A DNA stretch of 64,000 nt from Proteocatella sphenisci DSM 23131 (GTDB lineage: Bacteria; Bacillota; Clostridia; Peptostreptococcales; Filifactoraceae): NCBI RefSeq assembly GCF_000423525.1, contig NZ_AUID01000001.1:62001-126000 (forward strand), in the 5' to 3' direction. This document shows, in pieces, positions 16,586 to 24,380 of the stretch. The notes below the pieces were generated by a model that saw only the letters and a list, made by a program, of their open reading frames with translations, made no database searches and had not been told where the DNA came from. The translations under genes and the position numbers were made by a program. Numbering within the stretch: the stretch's first letter is position 1; every line of letters begins with the position of its first letter.

Positions 16586-16861
16586 ATGAAAATAAATTTA
16601 AGCGAAAGTGCAAAACTCAAGATGCAAGAGTACTTTAAAAATGAAGTTCCATTGAGGTTAATAGTTCAAGGCGTGTCCTGATGTGGTCCTACATTTGCGG
16701 TTGTTTCGGCGAAACACCTTGTTGAAGATAAGTTATATAAAGAAGACGGAATAGAGCTGGCAATAGCAGAAAATGTTATCAGTTTACTTTCAGAAGTGAA
16801 AATAGATCATTCAAACAAATTTTTCAGAAAAGGCTTTATTGTAATGCCTATCCCTAAATAA
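16586..16861 (+). CDS. short IscA/HesB-like selenoprotein (in-frame TGA = Sec32)
   Basis: A 91-codon frame starts at an ATG behind AAAGGAGAG and ends at TAA 16859-16861, interrupted only by TGA at 16679-16681 (codon 32). The product starts MKINLSESAKLKMQEYF and continues RLIVQGVS-U-CGPTFAVV. The U lies where IscA proteins have the conserved Cys of SGCSGM, giving a Sec-Cys pair. Unlike true IscA, and unlike its neighbour at 14156, it has no C-terminal Cys pair; it ends FRKGFIVMPIPK. A hairpin with a bulged U follows the TGA. HesB-like selenoproteins are a known group, but this short tail-less form is less familiar. Function is unknown; a thiol/selenol redox or metal-binding role is inferred only from the U-C pair. 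Confidence 0.9.
16699..16718 (+). promoter_or_regulatory. bacterial SECIS-like hairpin of the second selenoprotein gene
   Basis: GGT, a bulged T, then GTTTC pairs with GAAAC-ACC around loop GGC (16708-16710). The loop starts 27 nt after the TGA and opens with two Gs. The bulged U below the apical stem recalls the essential bulged U of the E. coli fdhF SECIS. Confidence 0.8.
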
Positions 16862-16869
16862 GCACTTTT

Positions 16870-16904
16870 AAAAAGAGCTTCATTTTTTAAATGAAGCTCT
16901 TTTT
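16870..16904. terminator. bidirectional hairpin terminator
   Basis: A perfect 14-bp stem (AAAAAGAGCTTCAT / ATGAAGCTCTTTTT) with a 7-nt loop lies between the convergent selenoprotein and pepV genes. Confidence 0.85.
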
Positions 16905-16919
16905 AAGCTTTTTATATTA

Positions 16920-18269
16920 TTAATTTGCAAGTTCAAGTATTGCTGCTGCAAAGATTTTAATACCACTCATAAGTGTGTCTACGCTTATTTGCTCATCAGG
17001 CTGATGAATATTGTGATCCTCTCCAGGAAAACTTGGTCCAAATGCTACCATGTTAGGGAATGACTTAGCATATGTTCCCCCACCTATACCTATAAGTTGA
17101 GTTTTCTCACCAGTTTGTGATTCATAAACCGAAGATAATTTTTGTATAAGTTCAGACTCCGCTGGCACAAACAATGGTTTTACTAAATTTACTTGTTCTA
17201 TTGTCATCCCATACTTAGAGGCTTTTCTTTCAAATCCAGCCATTACATCCTCAGCAGAATGTGTTACAGGAACTCTCGAATCAATAGTGAAAGATATTGA
17301 TTCTCCATCATATTCTACCACCCCTATGTTTACAGTCAATTCTCCTGACTCTTCATCCTTACAATAAACACCAAGTGTTTTACCGTTAGTCTCCATATTT
17401 ATCTCATTATTTATAAAATCAAGAAACACTTTAAAATCTCCTTCAAATCCCACTTCTTTGAGATCATTTGCCATTTTAAGAAGTGCGTTTTCACCTTTTT
17501 CAGGTGTGCTCCCGTGTGCTGATTTACCTTTTATGTCACAGCTGATGTCACCAGTAAGGGCTTCTCCTTGAATATTGAAATTTAATGGTGTTTCCATTTC
17601 TATTTTTAAATATGGCATTACAACATTCTTAACGCTTCCACCACTCAATTTTTTTAATTTATAATTCATATTAGTCTTAAGTTTTTTTCTCATTACACAT
17701 GAAAACATGCCTTTTTCAGCATTTATTATAGGAAAGTCCGCATCAGGGGTAAATCCTGCAACTGGCATTTCTTCTCCAGATTTTATGTAATGCGCTACAC
17801 AGCCGCTTCCACTTTCTTCATCAGTTCCAAATATAACCCTTATTCTTTTATTGAGTTCATAACCTGAATCCTTGATAGCTTTAAGTGCATAAAGTGAACC
17901 AATAGTTGGACCTTTATCATCACTTACTCCTCTTCCGTGCATTATCCCATTATGTATCTCAGCAGCTAAAGGATCGTATTTCCACCCATCTCCCAATGGA
18001 ACAACATCAAGATGACCCAATATAGCCACCATCTCACTGCCTTCTCCTATTTCTGCATACCCAATTATGTTATCGATGTTCTTTGTTATCAAACCCAACT
18101 TTTCAGCCTGTTCAAGAGCATTTATCAAAGCTTTTTTAGGTCCAGGACCATAGGGTGCATCTGATTCAGACTTGCTTTTAATACTGTAGATAGATACATT
18201 GCTTCTTATCCCTTCAATAATCTCATCCTTCATATTATCAATTTCTTGATTAAGTTTTTGGTATTTCAT
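16920..18269 (-). CDS. pepV: dipeptidase, PepV family (M20 metallopeptidase)
   Basis: PepV-type enzymes are zinc dipeptidases with broad specificity, including carnosine-like substrates. Metal and catalytic motifs are GHLDVVPLGDGW, GRGVSDDKGPT (bridging Asp) and FGTDEESGSGCVAHYI (general-base Glu pair). A PDADFPIINAEKG segment typical of the family and a C-terminal HNIHQPDEQI histidine also appear. The annotated frame can start at 18284, but those first codons contain the AGGAGG that serves the ATG at 18269 (6 nt spacing), so 18269 is taken. That start abuts the birA stop. It is the last gene of the envelope/birA run, ending at a strong terminator. Length of 449 residues is slightly under the usual 460-470. 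Confidence 0.92.
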   Translation of the reverse strand: MKYQKLNQEIDNMKDEIIEGIRSNVSIYSIKSKSESDAPYGPGPKKALINALEQAEKLGLITKNIDNIIGYAEIGEGSEMVAILGHLDVVPLGDGWKYDPLAAEIHNGIMHGRGVSDDKGPTIGSLYALKAIKDSGYELNKRIRVIFGTDEESGSGCVAHYIKSGEEMPVAGFTPDADFPIINAEKGMFSCVMRKKLKTNMNYKLKKLSGGSVKNVVMPYLKIEMETPLNFNIQGEALTGDISCDIKGKSAHGSTPEKGENALLKMANDLKEVGFEGDFKVFLDFINNEINMETNGKTLGVYCKDEESGELTVNIGVVEYDGESISFTIDSRVPVTHSAEDVMAGFERKASKYGMTIEQVNLVKPLFVPAESELIQKLSSVYESQTGEKTQLIGIGGGTYAKSFPNMVAFGPSFPGEDHNIHQPDEQISVDTLMSGIKIFAAAILELAN

Positions 18270-18270
18270 T

Positions 18271-19260
18271 TTATTCCTCCTCATTTTGTCTAATACTTAC
18301 TTCTCCTGAATTCAAAGTAAGCAATCCATTATTTGTTTCTATTATAAGGAAGCCGTTACTGTCAATATCAACGGCTTTTCCGTAAATAGGCGCTTCTTTT
18401 CCAAAATAACTTATTTCCAGTGTTTTTCCAAGTACCATAGATTTCTTTCTATAATACTTGATAATTTCCTCGTTCTCTATATTATTCATACACTCATCAA
18501 TTTCTATGATGAGTTGTGCTATTAGATGGTTTCTTGTAATTCCTGAGTTATCGTCTGCGAATATAGAAGTTGCAGTTTCACTTATTTCTTTTGGAAAAAG
18601 GCTATATGGTGTACTGAAATTAATACCTATACCAAGTATTATTTTGCCTATCATTCCGGTTTCAAAATCGGTTACAGCTTCTGTAAGAATACCGCACACT
18701 TTCCTGTGATCAATATATATATCATTTATCCATTTTATCTGTGTGTCTTTTTGGGTTACTTTTTCTATTGCTTTACTCACGGCAACAGATGCCGCAACAG
18801 TTACCAGTATAGAATTTTCAATCTTTATAAAAGGATCTAAAATGAAGCTGCAGTAGATTCCAGTATTTTCAGGTGAATAAAAAGATCTGCCCATTCTACC
18901 TCTACCATTATTTTGAGTATTAGCAATAATTATTTCTGGACAAAAAGCATTATCCATCAATGCTTTTTTTGCAAACGTATTTGTGGAATCAACACTCTCG
19001 AGATATTGAATTTTTTTATTTTTTCCGTATTTTTTAATTATTGAATTTATAATTTCCGGAGAAATAATGTCATTAGTATCTGAGAGTCTATAACCTTTAT
19101 GATGAATTGATTCAATATCAAAACCTTGTTTTTTTAACTCGCTTATTATTTTAAAAATTGCACTTCTGGTAATTCCAAGTTCTGCTATTATTTCTGAACT
19201 TGATACGCATTCACCATTTTTTTGATACAATATCTGCAATACCTTTTCTTTGTTTTTCAT
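18271..19260 (-). CDS. birA: BirA bifunctional biotin ligase/repressor
   Basis: This enzyme attaches biotin to carboxylase carrier lysines and, with its N-terminal winged helix, represses biotin genes. Residues 1-60 show the HTH pattern (ECVSSSEIIAELGITRSAIFKIISELKKQG). The ligase domain has ANTQNNGRGRMGRSFYSP (biotinyl-AMP loop), VAASVAVSKAI, and IKWINDIYIDHRKVCGILTEA. A C-terminal SH3-like domain follows. At 329 residues it is full length. The start follows AAGGAG. It lies between murE-like and pepV genes. The window has one biotin-related enzyme, the carboxyltransferase at 46150, but it lacks its own carrier domain. Confidence 0.95.
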   Translation of the reverse strand: MKNKEKVLQILYQKNGECVSSSEIIAELGITRSAIFKIISELKKQGFDIESIHHKGYRLSDTNDIISPEIINSIIKKYGKNKKIQYLESVDSTNTFAKKALMDNAFCPEIIIANTQNNGRGRMGRSFYSPENTGIYCSFILDPFIKIENSILVTVAASVAVSKAIEKVTQKDTQIKWINDIYIDHRKVCGILTEAVTDFETGMIGKIILGIGINFSTPYSLFPKEISETATSIFADDNSGITRNHLIAQLIIEIDECMNNIENEEIIKYYRKKSMVLGKTLEISYFGKEAPIYGKAVDIDSNGFLIIETNNGLLTLNSGEVSIRQNEEE

Positions 19261-19286
19261 AAATAACTCCTTAGAAAAAGATGTAT

Positions 19287-20783
19287 CTACTTATTAAGTA
19301 ATTTTTTAACTATACTTACATCTGATAATGTATCTATATAATCAGTCCCTCTTTTTTGTCTGGTTTCTCTTCCTTTTCCGGTAACGAGAACCACAAAATC
19401 AGATTTATAATAAGACAGCCCTGTTTTTATGGCTTCATTTCTATCTTTTATTATTAAACAATCTGCTTTTCTTCCGGAAGTATGACTTTTAATCTCATTA
19501 CATATTTTATCAAAATCTTCTTCTCCATAGTCTTCTTCAGTAATAATTACGAGATCTGAGAATTCTCCGGCTATCTCACCCAAATCTTTTCTTCTTGAAA
19601 ACGCCTTGCCTCCCGGACATCCGAAAATTGATATGATTTTTTTTCCGGGATATTCTTCGCTTACTGATTCAAATAGCTTTTGAAAACTAAGTTTGTTGTG
19701 AGCGTAGTCTACTATTACCGTAACATTTTTCTTTTCATCTGTAAAGAGTTCCATACGTCCACTTACTTTTGCATCTGCGAGTCCCTTATATATATTTATA
19801 TGAGGTATTCCCAGTTTTTTTGCAGCAGCTATTGCAGCAAGGGCGTTGTAAACATTGAATTTACCTCCCATGCCTATGCAGTAGTCTTTTACTTTGTCCA
19901 TATACCTGACTTGAAAATCAAACCCATCTTGCTTTTTTCTTATGTTTATAACTTGATAATCATCTTCTGGGTAACTTCCAAATTTAGATGTCTTATTTTC
20001 ATATGCTCTTGCATCTATATCAATTTCATCAAAATTAACTGAGTCTGACAATATTATATGCTTTGAAATATTAAGAATCATAGCTTTTGATGTAAAATAA
20101 TCTCTATAGTCCATGTGCTCTATATCACTTATATGATCTTCGCCAATGTTAAGGAAGCATCCAATATCAAACTCTATACCTGAAACTCTTTCATATTTCA
20201 AAGCTTGACTTGAAACTTCCATAATGCAGTACTTTATTTCATTATTTTTCATATTATTAAAATGCCAGTGGAGTTTCAGTGGCTCTGGTGTTGTCAGGTG
20301 GGATTCTTCAAGTATTTCACCATCGAAATTTTCTATTGAAGAAAGTATGCCTGCAGGTTTTTCACCTTTAGAAGCAGCATAATTATCAATTATGCTCTTT
20401 AACAAATATGCAGTGGTGGATTTACCCTTGGTTCCAGTAATTCCAATAATCTTCATGTCTTTCCAGGCATTATCATAATAATAATTTCCAAGTATGCTCA
20501 TTGTTTTTCGTATATCACTTACCAAAATATAATTTTTTTCTTTATCCACAAATGATTTTTCTTGAGTAATATAGCATATTGCACCCTTAGATAAGGCCTC
20601 TTGCAGATACGACGTTTTAAAATGGCTTCCCTTGCAGATAAATACGGCTCCAGGTTTAACCTCTTTTGAGTTGTCTGTCAAAAATTCGATTTCCTGAGAT
20701 TTTACATTTTCCTTTAGATGCGTTTCTATAATGAGATTTTTCTCTTTTAGAATATTCATGAAATCGTTAATGTTTTTTTTCAT
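19287..20783 (-). CDS. murE: MurE-like UDP-N-acetylmuramyl peptide synthetase
   Basis: Mur ligases add an amino acid to UDP-MurNAc peptide using ATP. The N-terminal UDP-binding domain has TDNSKEVKPGAVFICKGSHF. The ATPase P-loop is GITGTKGKSTTAYLLKSI, then LTTPEPLKLHWHF, the carbamylated-Lys region, and a C-terminal domain with VIVDYAHNKLSFQKLFESV and FGCPGGKAFSRRKDLGEIAGE. Length of 498 residues fits MurE. The usual specificity motif DNPR (diaminopimelate) is not present; the equivalent stretch reads ITEEDYGEEDFDKI. It may therefore use another amino acid, or be a second MurE paralogue. It is 1 bp downstream of the racemase gene and in the same run as the ATP-grasp ligase, which ties it to the peptidoglycan stem. 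Confidence 0.85.
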   Translation of the reverse strand: MKKNINDFMNILKEKNLIIETHLKENVKSQEIEFLTDNSKEVKPGAVFICKGSHFKTSYLQEALSKGAICYITQEKSFVDKEKNYILVSDIRKTMSILGNYYYDNAWKDMKIIGITGTKGKSTTAYLLKSIIDNYAASKGEKPAGILSSIENFDGEILEESHLTTPEPLKLHWHFNNMKNNEIKYCIMEVSSQALKYERVSGIEFDIGCFLNIGEDHISDIEHMDYRDYFTSKAMILNISKHIILSDSVNFDEIDIDARAYENKTSKFGSYPEDDYQVINIRKKQDGFDFQVRYMDKVKDYCIGMGGKFNVYNALAAIAAAKKLGIPHINIYKGLADAKVSGRMELFTDEKKNVTVIVDYAHNKLSFQKLFESVSEEYPGKKIISIFGCPGGKAFSRRKDLGEIAGEFSDLVIITEEDYGEEDFDKICNEIKSHTSGRKADCLIIKDRNEAIKTGLSYYKSDFVVLVTGKGRETRQKRGTDYIDTLSDVSIVKKLLNK

Positions 20784-20784
20784 A

Positions 20785-21492
20785 TTAAATCCTCTCTTGC
20801 AAAGCTCCGCACAATTCTATGCATTTTTTTACCAGAATTTCCTGAGCATCTATATAAAATTCGCTCAGATTGTATAATTTATTATAATATGACAGCTCTG
20901 TACATCCAAGAATAATGGCCTGAGCACCTTTTTCTGTAAGTTCTTCTGATATTTTTCCAAACATTTCTTTGTCAGGGTCTATCCCAGCCTTTACCTGATC
21001 ATATATTATATTCATAATATATGATTGTTTTTCTTCCGATGGAAGAATAATCTCTATACCATGTTTTTTCATTTTCGTTTCATATATCTTGCTTTTTATA
21101 GTGCCTGCTGTTGCCATAAGTCCAACCTTATTTATATTTCTCTTTTTGATTACAGCCGCAGTCTCTTCTATCATGTCAATAAATGAAATATCGTTTTCTG
21201 ATTTTAGTTTGTCAATAAAATAGTGCGAGGTATTGCAAGGCATAGCAATATAATCTACTCCAAATTTAATTAGTTTTTCAACGTCATTTTTCAATCTTGA
21301 GTAAACTGGCTCTGTAGATCCACTGAGTATTGCAGTGGTTCTGTCCGGCATACTTGCATGATTTATTATTACCATATCTATATGGTCTTGATCTTTTTGC
21401 GCAACAGTGTTATCTATTATATCTTGATAAAAGCACTGAGTAGCCTGTGGTCCCATACCGCCTATAACTCCTAAGGTTTTTCTTGGATACAT
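20785..21492 (-). CDS. aspartate/glutamate-type racemase
   Basis: These cofactor-independent racemases interconvert L- and D-aspartate (or glutamate) using two cysteines. Both are present: Cys86 in MPCNTSH and Cys197 in ILGCTELSY. The N terminus TLGVIGGMGPQATQCFYQ is typical of the aspartate racemase branch rather than of MurI, and 235 residues is the normal size. Translation starts at an ATG overlapping the ATP-grasp stop (TAATG), behind GGGAGG, and ends next to the murE-like start. This tight coupling suggests that it supplies the D-amino acid for the ATP-grasp enzyme. Substrate identity is inferred. Confidence 0.88.
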   Translation of the reverse strand: MYPRKTLGVIGGMGPQATQCFYQDIIDNTVAQKDQDHIDMVIINHASMPDRTTAILSGSTEPVYSRLKNDVEKLIKFGVDYIAMPCNTSHYFIDKLKSENDISFIDMIEETAAVIKKRNINKVGLMATAGTIKSKIYETKMKKHGIEIILPSEEKQSYIMNIIYDQVKAGIDPDKEMFGKISEELTEKGAQAIILGCTELSYYNKLYNLSEFYIDAQEILVKKCIELCGALQERI

Positions 21493-22703
21493 TATTTGCC
21501 TCCCATATATTTTTTATACTTTGCATAATGCGACAACTGGGATTTAATTAACGATAATGTTCTTTTTAATGATTTATCTTTGTCATAAAAAAGTGGATTC
21601 ACATACTCACCCTTGCTAATAAGTTTTCTCATCTCATTTTTACATTTTTCATCTGCTATATACTTAAACGCAACCTGCTTTGGTATAACCATCCAGAGTT
21701 TTTGATTTGATACAAGTATTGTATCTTCATTTGTTTTGTTAAACATATATTCATCAACAATTATCTTTGCAAGGTTATATCCTGAGTTAGTTACATAAAA
21801 GTTGCTTCGTCCCTGTCTTGGGTTTATTTCAAAGGCCTTATATTTTCCATCTCTTTCATCATATTTAATATCAAAGTTAGAAAATCCTTTATAGTCTAGT
21901 TTTTCAAGTAAAAGATTGTACTTATCATAGAGCTCTTTATTATATTCATTTAAAATAACCGCATGGTTCCCAATTCCTTTTGGAGTGTGTTCCTCAAGTA
22001 AAACATGACCTAAAGCCATAAGCTTTACCTTGGCATTTCTATCAGAGTAAGAAGTCAGTACTCTCATATTTGAATCATCTCCAGGAATGAATTCCTGAAC
22101 TACTATACTTTTTGAGTAGCCTGACTTAAATATTTTATTTAATATAGATTTTAATTCATTTTTTGTGTTTACAAGAAAAACTTTATCCTGCCCTTCAAAC
22201 GGAAACCTCCAGTAGTCAACACTGTCAGCCGGCTTTATTATATAAGGAGCTGCAAAGCCCGGATCAATATCAGTACTTGTTTCTTTTTCATATATAAAGG
22301 TTGAAGGATAATCAATGCCATATTCTTGGCACATTTCATAAAATGTTTTTTTGTCTGTAAGTGGCTCGATTTTTGAAAAATTCATGTAGGGCGCTATTAT
22401 ATTTTCTCTGAGATCATTCAGATTTCTGCTGATAACCTCCACATAACTGTCTCCACAACCAATTAAAATTATCTTTTTATCACTATTGTTTTTTGCAAAT
22501 GTATTTATTTTATTCAAAAATATTTCTTTAGTATCCATTTTGGGATGAGCGTCCAATTCTAAAATTTTACTATTTTTGCACGGACCACTTATACTTTTGC
22601 AAAAAACCATGGAATTTACATTATATTCCTGGTGAAATGCTCTTGCCATACTGTATACGTTTATGTCATTTCCCATAAACACTGGAATGAAATTGTTTTT
22701 CAT
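21492..22703 (-). CDS. ATP-grasp carboxylate-amine ligase (D-aspartate ligase-like)
   Basis: ATP-grasp enzymes join a carboxylate to an amine through an acyl-phosphate. Recognisable parts are an N-terminal Rossmann-like segment (VFMGNDINVYSMARAFHQEY), the ATP-grasp core with APYIIKPADSVDYW and VQEFIPGDDSNMRV, and the metal-binding region GFSNFDIKYDE ... AFEINPRQGRSN. The opening and general layout resemble enterococcal D-aspartate ligase (Aslfm), which caps the stem lysine, and that enzyme also sits beside an aspartate racemase. The frame can begin at a TTG at 22718, but GGAGG there serves the ATG at 22703. The open question is whether the amine is in peptidoglycan, a peptide, or a small molecule. 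Confidence 0.82.
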   Translation of the reverse strand: MKNNFIPVFMGNDINVYSMARAFHQEYNVNSMVFCKSISGPCKNSKILELDAHPKMDTKEIFLNKINTFAKNNSDKKIILIGCGDSYVEVISRNLNDLRENIIAPYMNFSKIEPLTDKKTFYEMCQEYGIDYPSTFIYEKETSTDIDPGFAAPYIIKPADSVDYWRFPFEGQDKVFLVNTKNELKSILNKIFKSGYSKSIVVQEFIPGDDSNMRVLTSYSDRNAKVKLMALGHVLLEEHTPKGIGNHAVILNEYNKELYDKYNLLLEKLDYKGFSNFDIKYDERDGKYKAFEINPRQGRSNFYVTNSGYNLAKIIVDEYMFNKTNEDTILVSNQKLWMVIPKQVAFKYIADEKCKNEMRKLISKGEYVNPLFYDKDKSLKRTLSLIKSQLSHYAKYKKYMGGK

Positions 22704-22737
22704 CTGATATTCCTCCAAATCGTTTTTAAATCTTAAC

Positions 22738-23517
22738 TTATATATTTTTTATAAAAATCAAATATATATAAAGCAATATAAATATTACAGGTTGATGCAA
22801 TATATAAATAATTAAAGAATTCCTGCCTGTAAAGTTCAATACTTGACTGTGCTTTATATATGCTCCATCCGGAATTTTTTTATTTATTTTTAATCTCACA
22901 GAAAAAACACCTGCATAAAACAAAAATATGTGCGGTATAATTGGAAAATAGTCTGCGGACCTAAAGAATGCATCCGGAAACCCCAAAATTGAAGTTAGTG
23001 TATTTTTATAAAGGTGTTCAGGTAAAGTTATTATATACAACCCGTCAATTCCAATATAACCGCTTTTTATATTATAGCAAATTATCAGTAAAAATAAACA
23101 CAATAATACCATAATGTGTGCATTTTCATTTATTCTTTTAAAATTATTTTTTAACAATCTCTTAATGATATCTAAGCTTATCATCGAAAATCCTAAAAAG
23201 TGCAAAATTCCAAATACTATAAATTCCTGAGGTATTAAAAAGTATGTAGCTATGCTTATTAAAATAGATAAAGCGAAAATTCTTGTTCCTCTTTTGAGTA
23301 TATTTTTTGATTTTGAACTTGAAATTCCAGATATGAATATAAATGAACTTGAAATAAAAATTTGAAAATATTTCATAAAATCATTATTAAACAAGTTTAC
23401 ACTTTCATTAAGGTGAAAAACATACTGATAGGAATACAAAAAATGATATATTATCATACATATGACTACAAAACCTCTAGCTTCATCCAATACAGTAATG
23501 CGTTTATGCTCTGACAT
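22738..23517 (-). CDS. membrane acyltransferase, HGSNAT/DUF1624 family
   Basis: This is a polytopic membrane protein with about seven predicted hydrophobic helices over 259 residues. It opens RITVLDEARGFVVICMIIYHF, has FIFISGISSS and VFGILHFLGFSMI, and closes with GRNSLIIYILHQPV. These are hallmarks of the heparan-alpha-glucosaminide N-acetyltransferase catalytic domain family (DUF1624), related to YeiB- and OafA-like transmembrane acyltransferases. The likely activity is transfer of an acetyl group across the membrane to a cell-surface sugar or peptide; the acceptor is unknown. The start is the ATG at 23517 with GGAG 5 nt upstream; a TTG 15 nt earlier is in frame but has no site. It begins the ligase/racemase/murE-like run, 30 bp after rsmI. 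Confidence 0.78.
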   Translation of the reverse strand: MSEHKRITVLDEARGFVVICMIIYHFLYSYQYVFHLNESVNLFNNDFMKYFQIFISSSFIFISGISSSKSKNILKRGTRIFALSILISIATYFLIPQEFIVFGILHFLGFSMISLDIIKRLLKNNFKRINENAHIMVLLCLFLLIICYNIKSGYIGIDGLYIITLPEHLYKNTLTSILGFPDAFFRSADYFPIIPHIFLFYAGVFSVRLKINKKIPDGAYIKHSQVLNFTGRNSLIIYILHQPVIFILLYIYLIFIKNI

Positions 23518-23546
23518 ACATACTCCATTCAAAAAACAAGGAGACC

Positions 23547-24380
23547 TTAGTCTCCCTGATATTTTATATTCATTGCTATTTCATAGACTCTATTTTTGGA
23601 TATTTTTAATTCTTTACTTACTAATCTTACTGCATCTTTTTTGCTATACTTTTCTTCAAGTCTTGACTTAATAAGATTTTCAATATCAAAATCTGTAAAT
23701 TCAAATTCTATTACTTCCTTATTTCCTTCGACTATAAGGACAAGTTCTCCCTTTGCTGGTTTTTCTTCAAGAAAAGTCAACAACTCTGATACGTTTTTTC
23801 TTACATATGTTTCAAACTTCTTACTTATCTCTCTGGCAAGTACTACCTTTCGATTTCCTAATACATCCAATATATCTTCAAGCAAATCTTTTATCCTGTG
23901 CGGAGATTCATAAAATATGAGCTCTCCTTTATAGGTTTTATGGGCTTCAAGTACCAATTTTCTCTCTTTGGTCTTCCTTGAAACAAATCCCACAAAAGTA
24001 AATTCTTCTTCTACTATTCCTGAACCAATTGCTGCAGTTACAAAAGCGCAAGGACCAGGCAATACGGTAAATTCCAAATTTTTCTCTATAGCCGCTTCAA
24101 TCAGTATCTTACCCGGATCTTGTATTCCAGGCATTCCCGCATCGGATACAAGTGCAATGTTTAGACCATTTTGCAAGTCTGTTATTATTGAATCAGCTTT
24201 AACAAACTCATTATGTTCATGGACGCTTACAAGCTTGTTTTTTATATCATAGTGATTCAATAGTTTTATGGTATGTCTGGTGTCTTCACAGGCAATATAG
24301 TCAACCTCTTTTAATGTATTAAGCACCCTGATTGTAATATCTTCCAAGTTTCCTATGGGTGTGGGACAAATATACAGCAT
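23547..24380 (-). CDS. rsmI: 16S rRNA (cytidine1402-2'-O)-methyltransferase RsmI
   Basis: RsmI methylates the ribose of C1402 in the 16S decoding centre. The tetrapyrrole-methylase fold is shown by YICPTPIGNLEDITIRVLNTL, IACEDTRHTIKLLNHY, ALVSDAGMPGIQDPG, LPGPCAFVTAAIGSGI, and FYESPHRIKDLLEDIL. Length of 277 residues is standard. The C-terminal helical tail with KDAVRLVSKELKISKNRVYEIA is also family-typical. The start follows AGGAGG. It lies directly after the tRNA methyltransferase gene with no gap, in the holB-ricT-methyltransferase-rsmI order seen in many Firmicutes. Confidence 0.96.
   Translation of the reverse strand: MLYICPTPIGNLEDITIRVLNTLKEVDYIACEDTRHTIKLLNHYDIKNKLVSVHEHNEFVKADSIITDLQNGLNIALVSDAGMPGIQDPGKILIEAAIEKNLEFTVLPGPCAFVTAAIGSGIVEEEFTFVGFVSRKTKERKLVLEAHKTYKGELIFYESPHRIKDLLEDILDVLGNRKVVLAREISKKFETYVRKNVSELLTFLEEKPAKGELVLIVEGNKEVIEFEFTDFDIENLIKSRLEEKYSKKDAVRLVSKELKISKNRVYEIAMNIKYQGD

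Noticed and set aside
16679-16681. In-frame TGA as a sequencing error or true stop
   Set aside because: Same reasons as above; a 31-residue peptide ending there would lack the fold, whereas read-through gives a complete HesB-like protein ending at TAA and a terminator.
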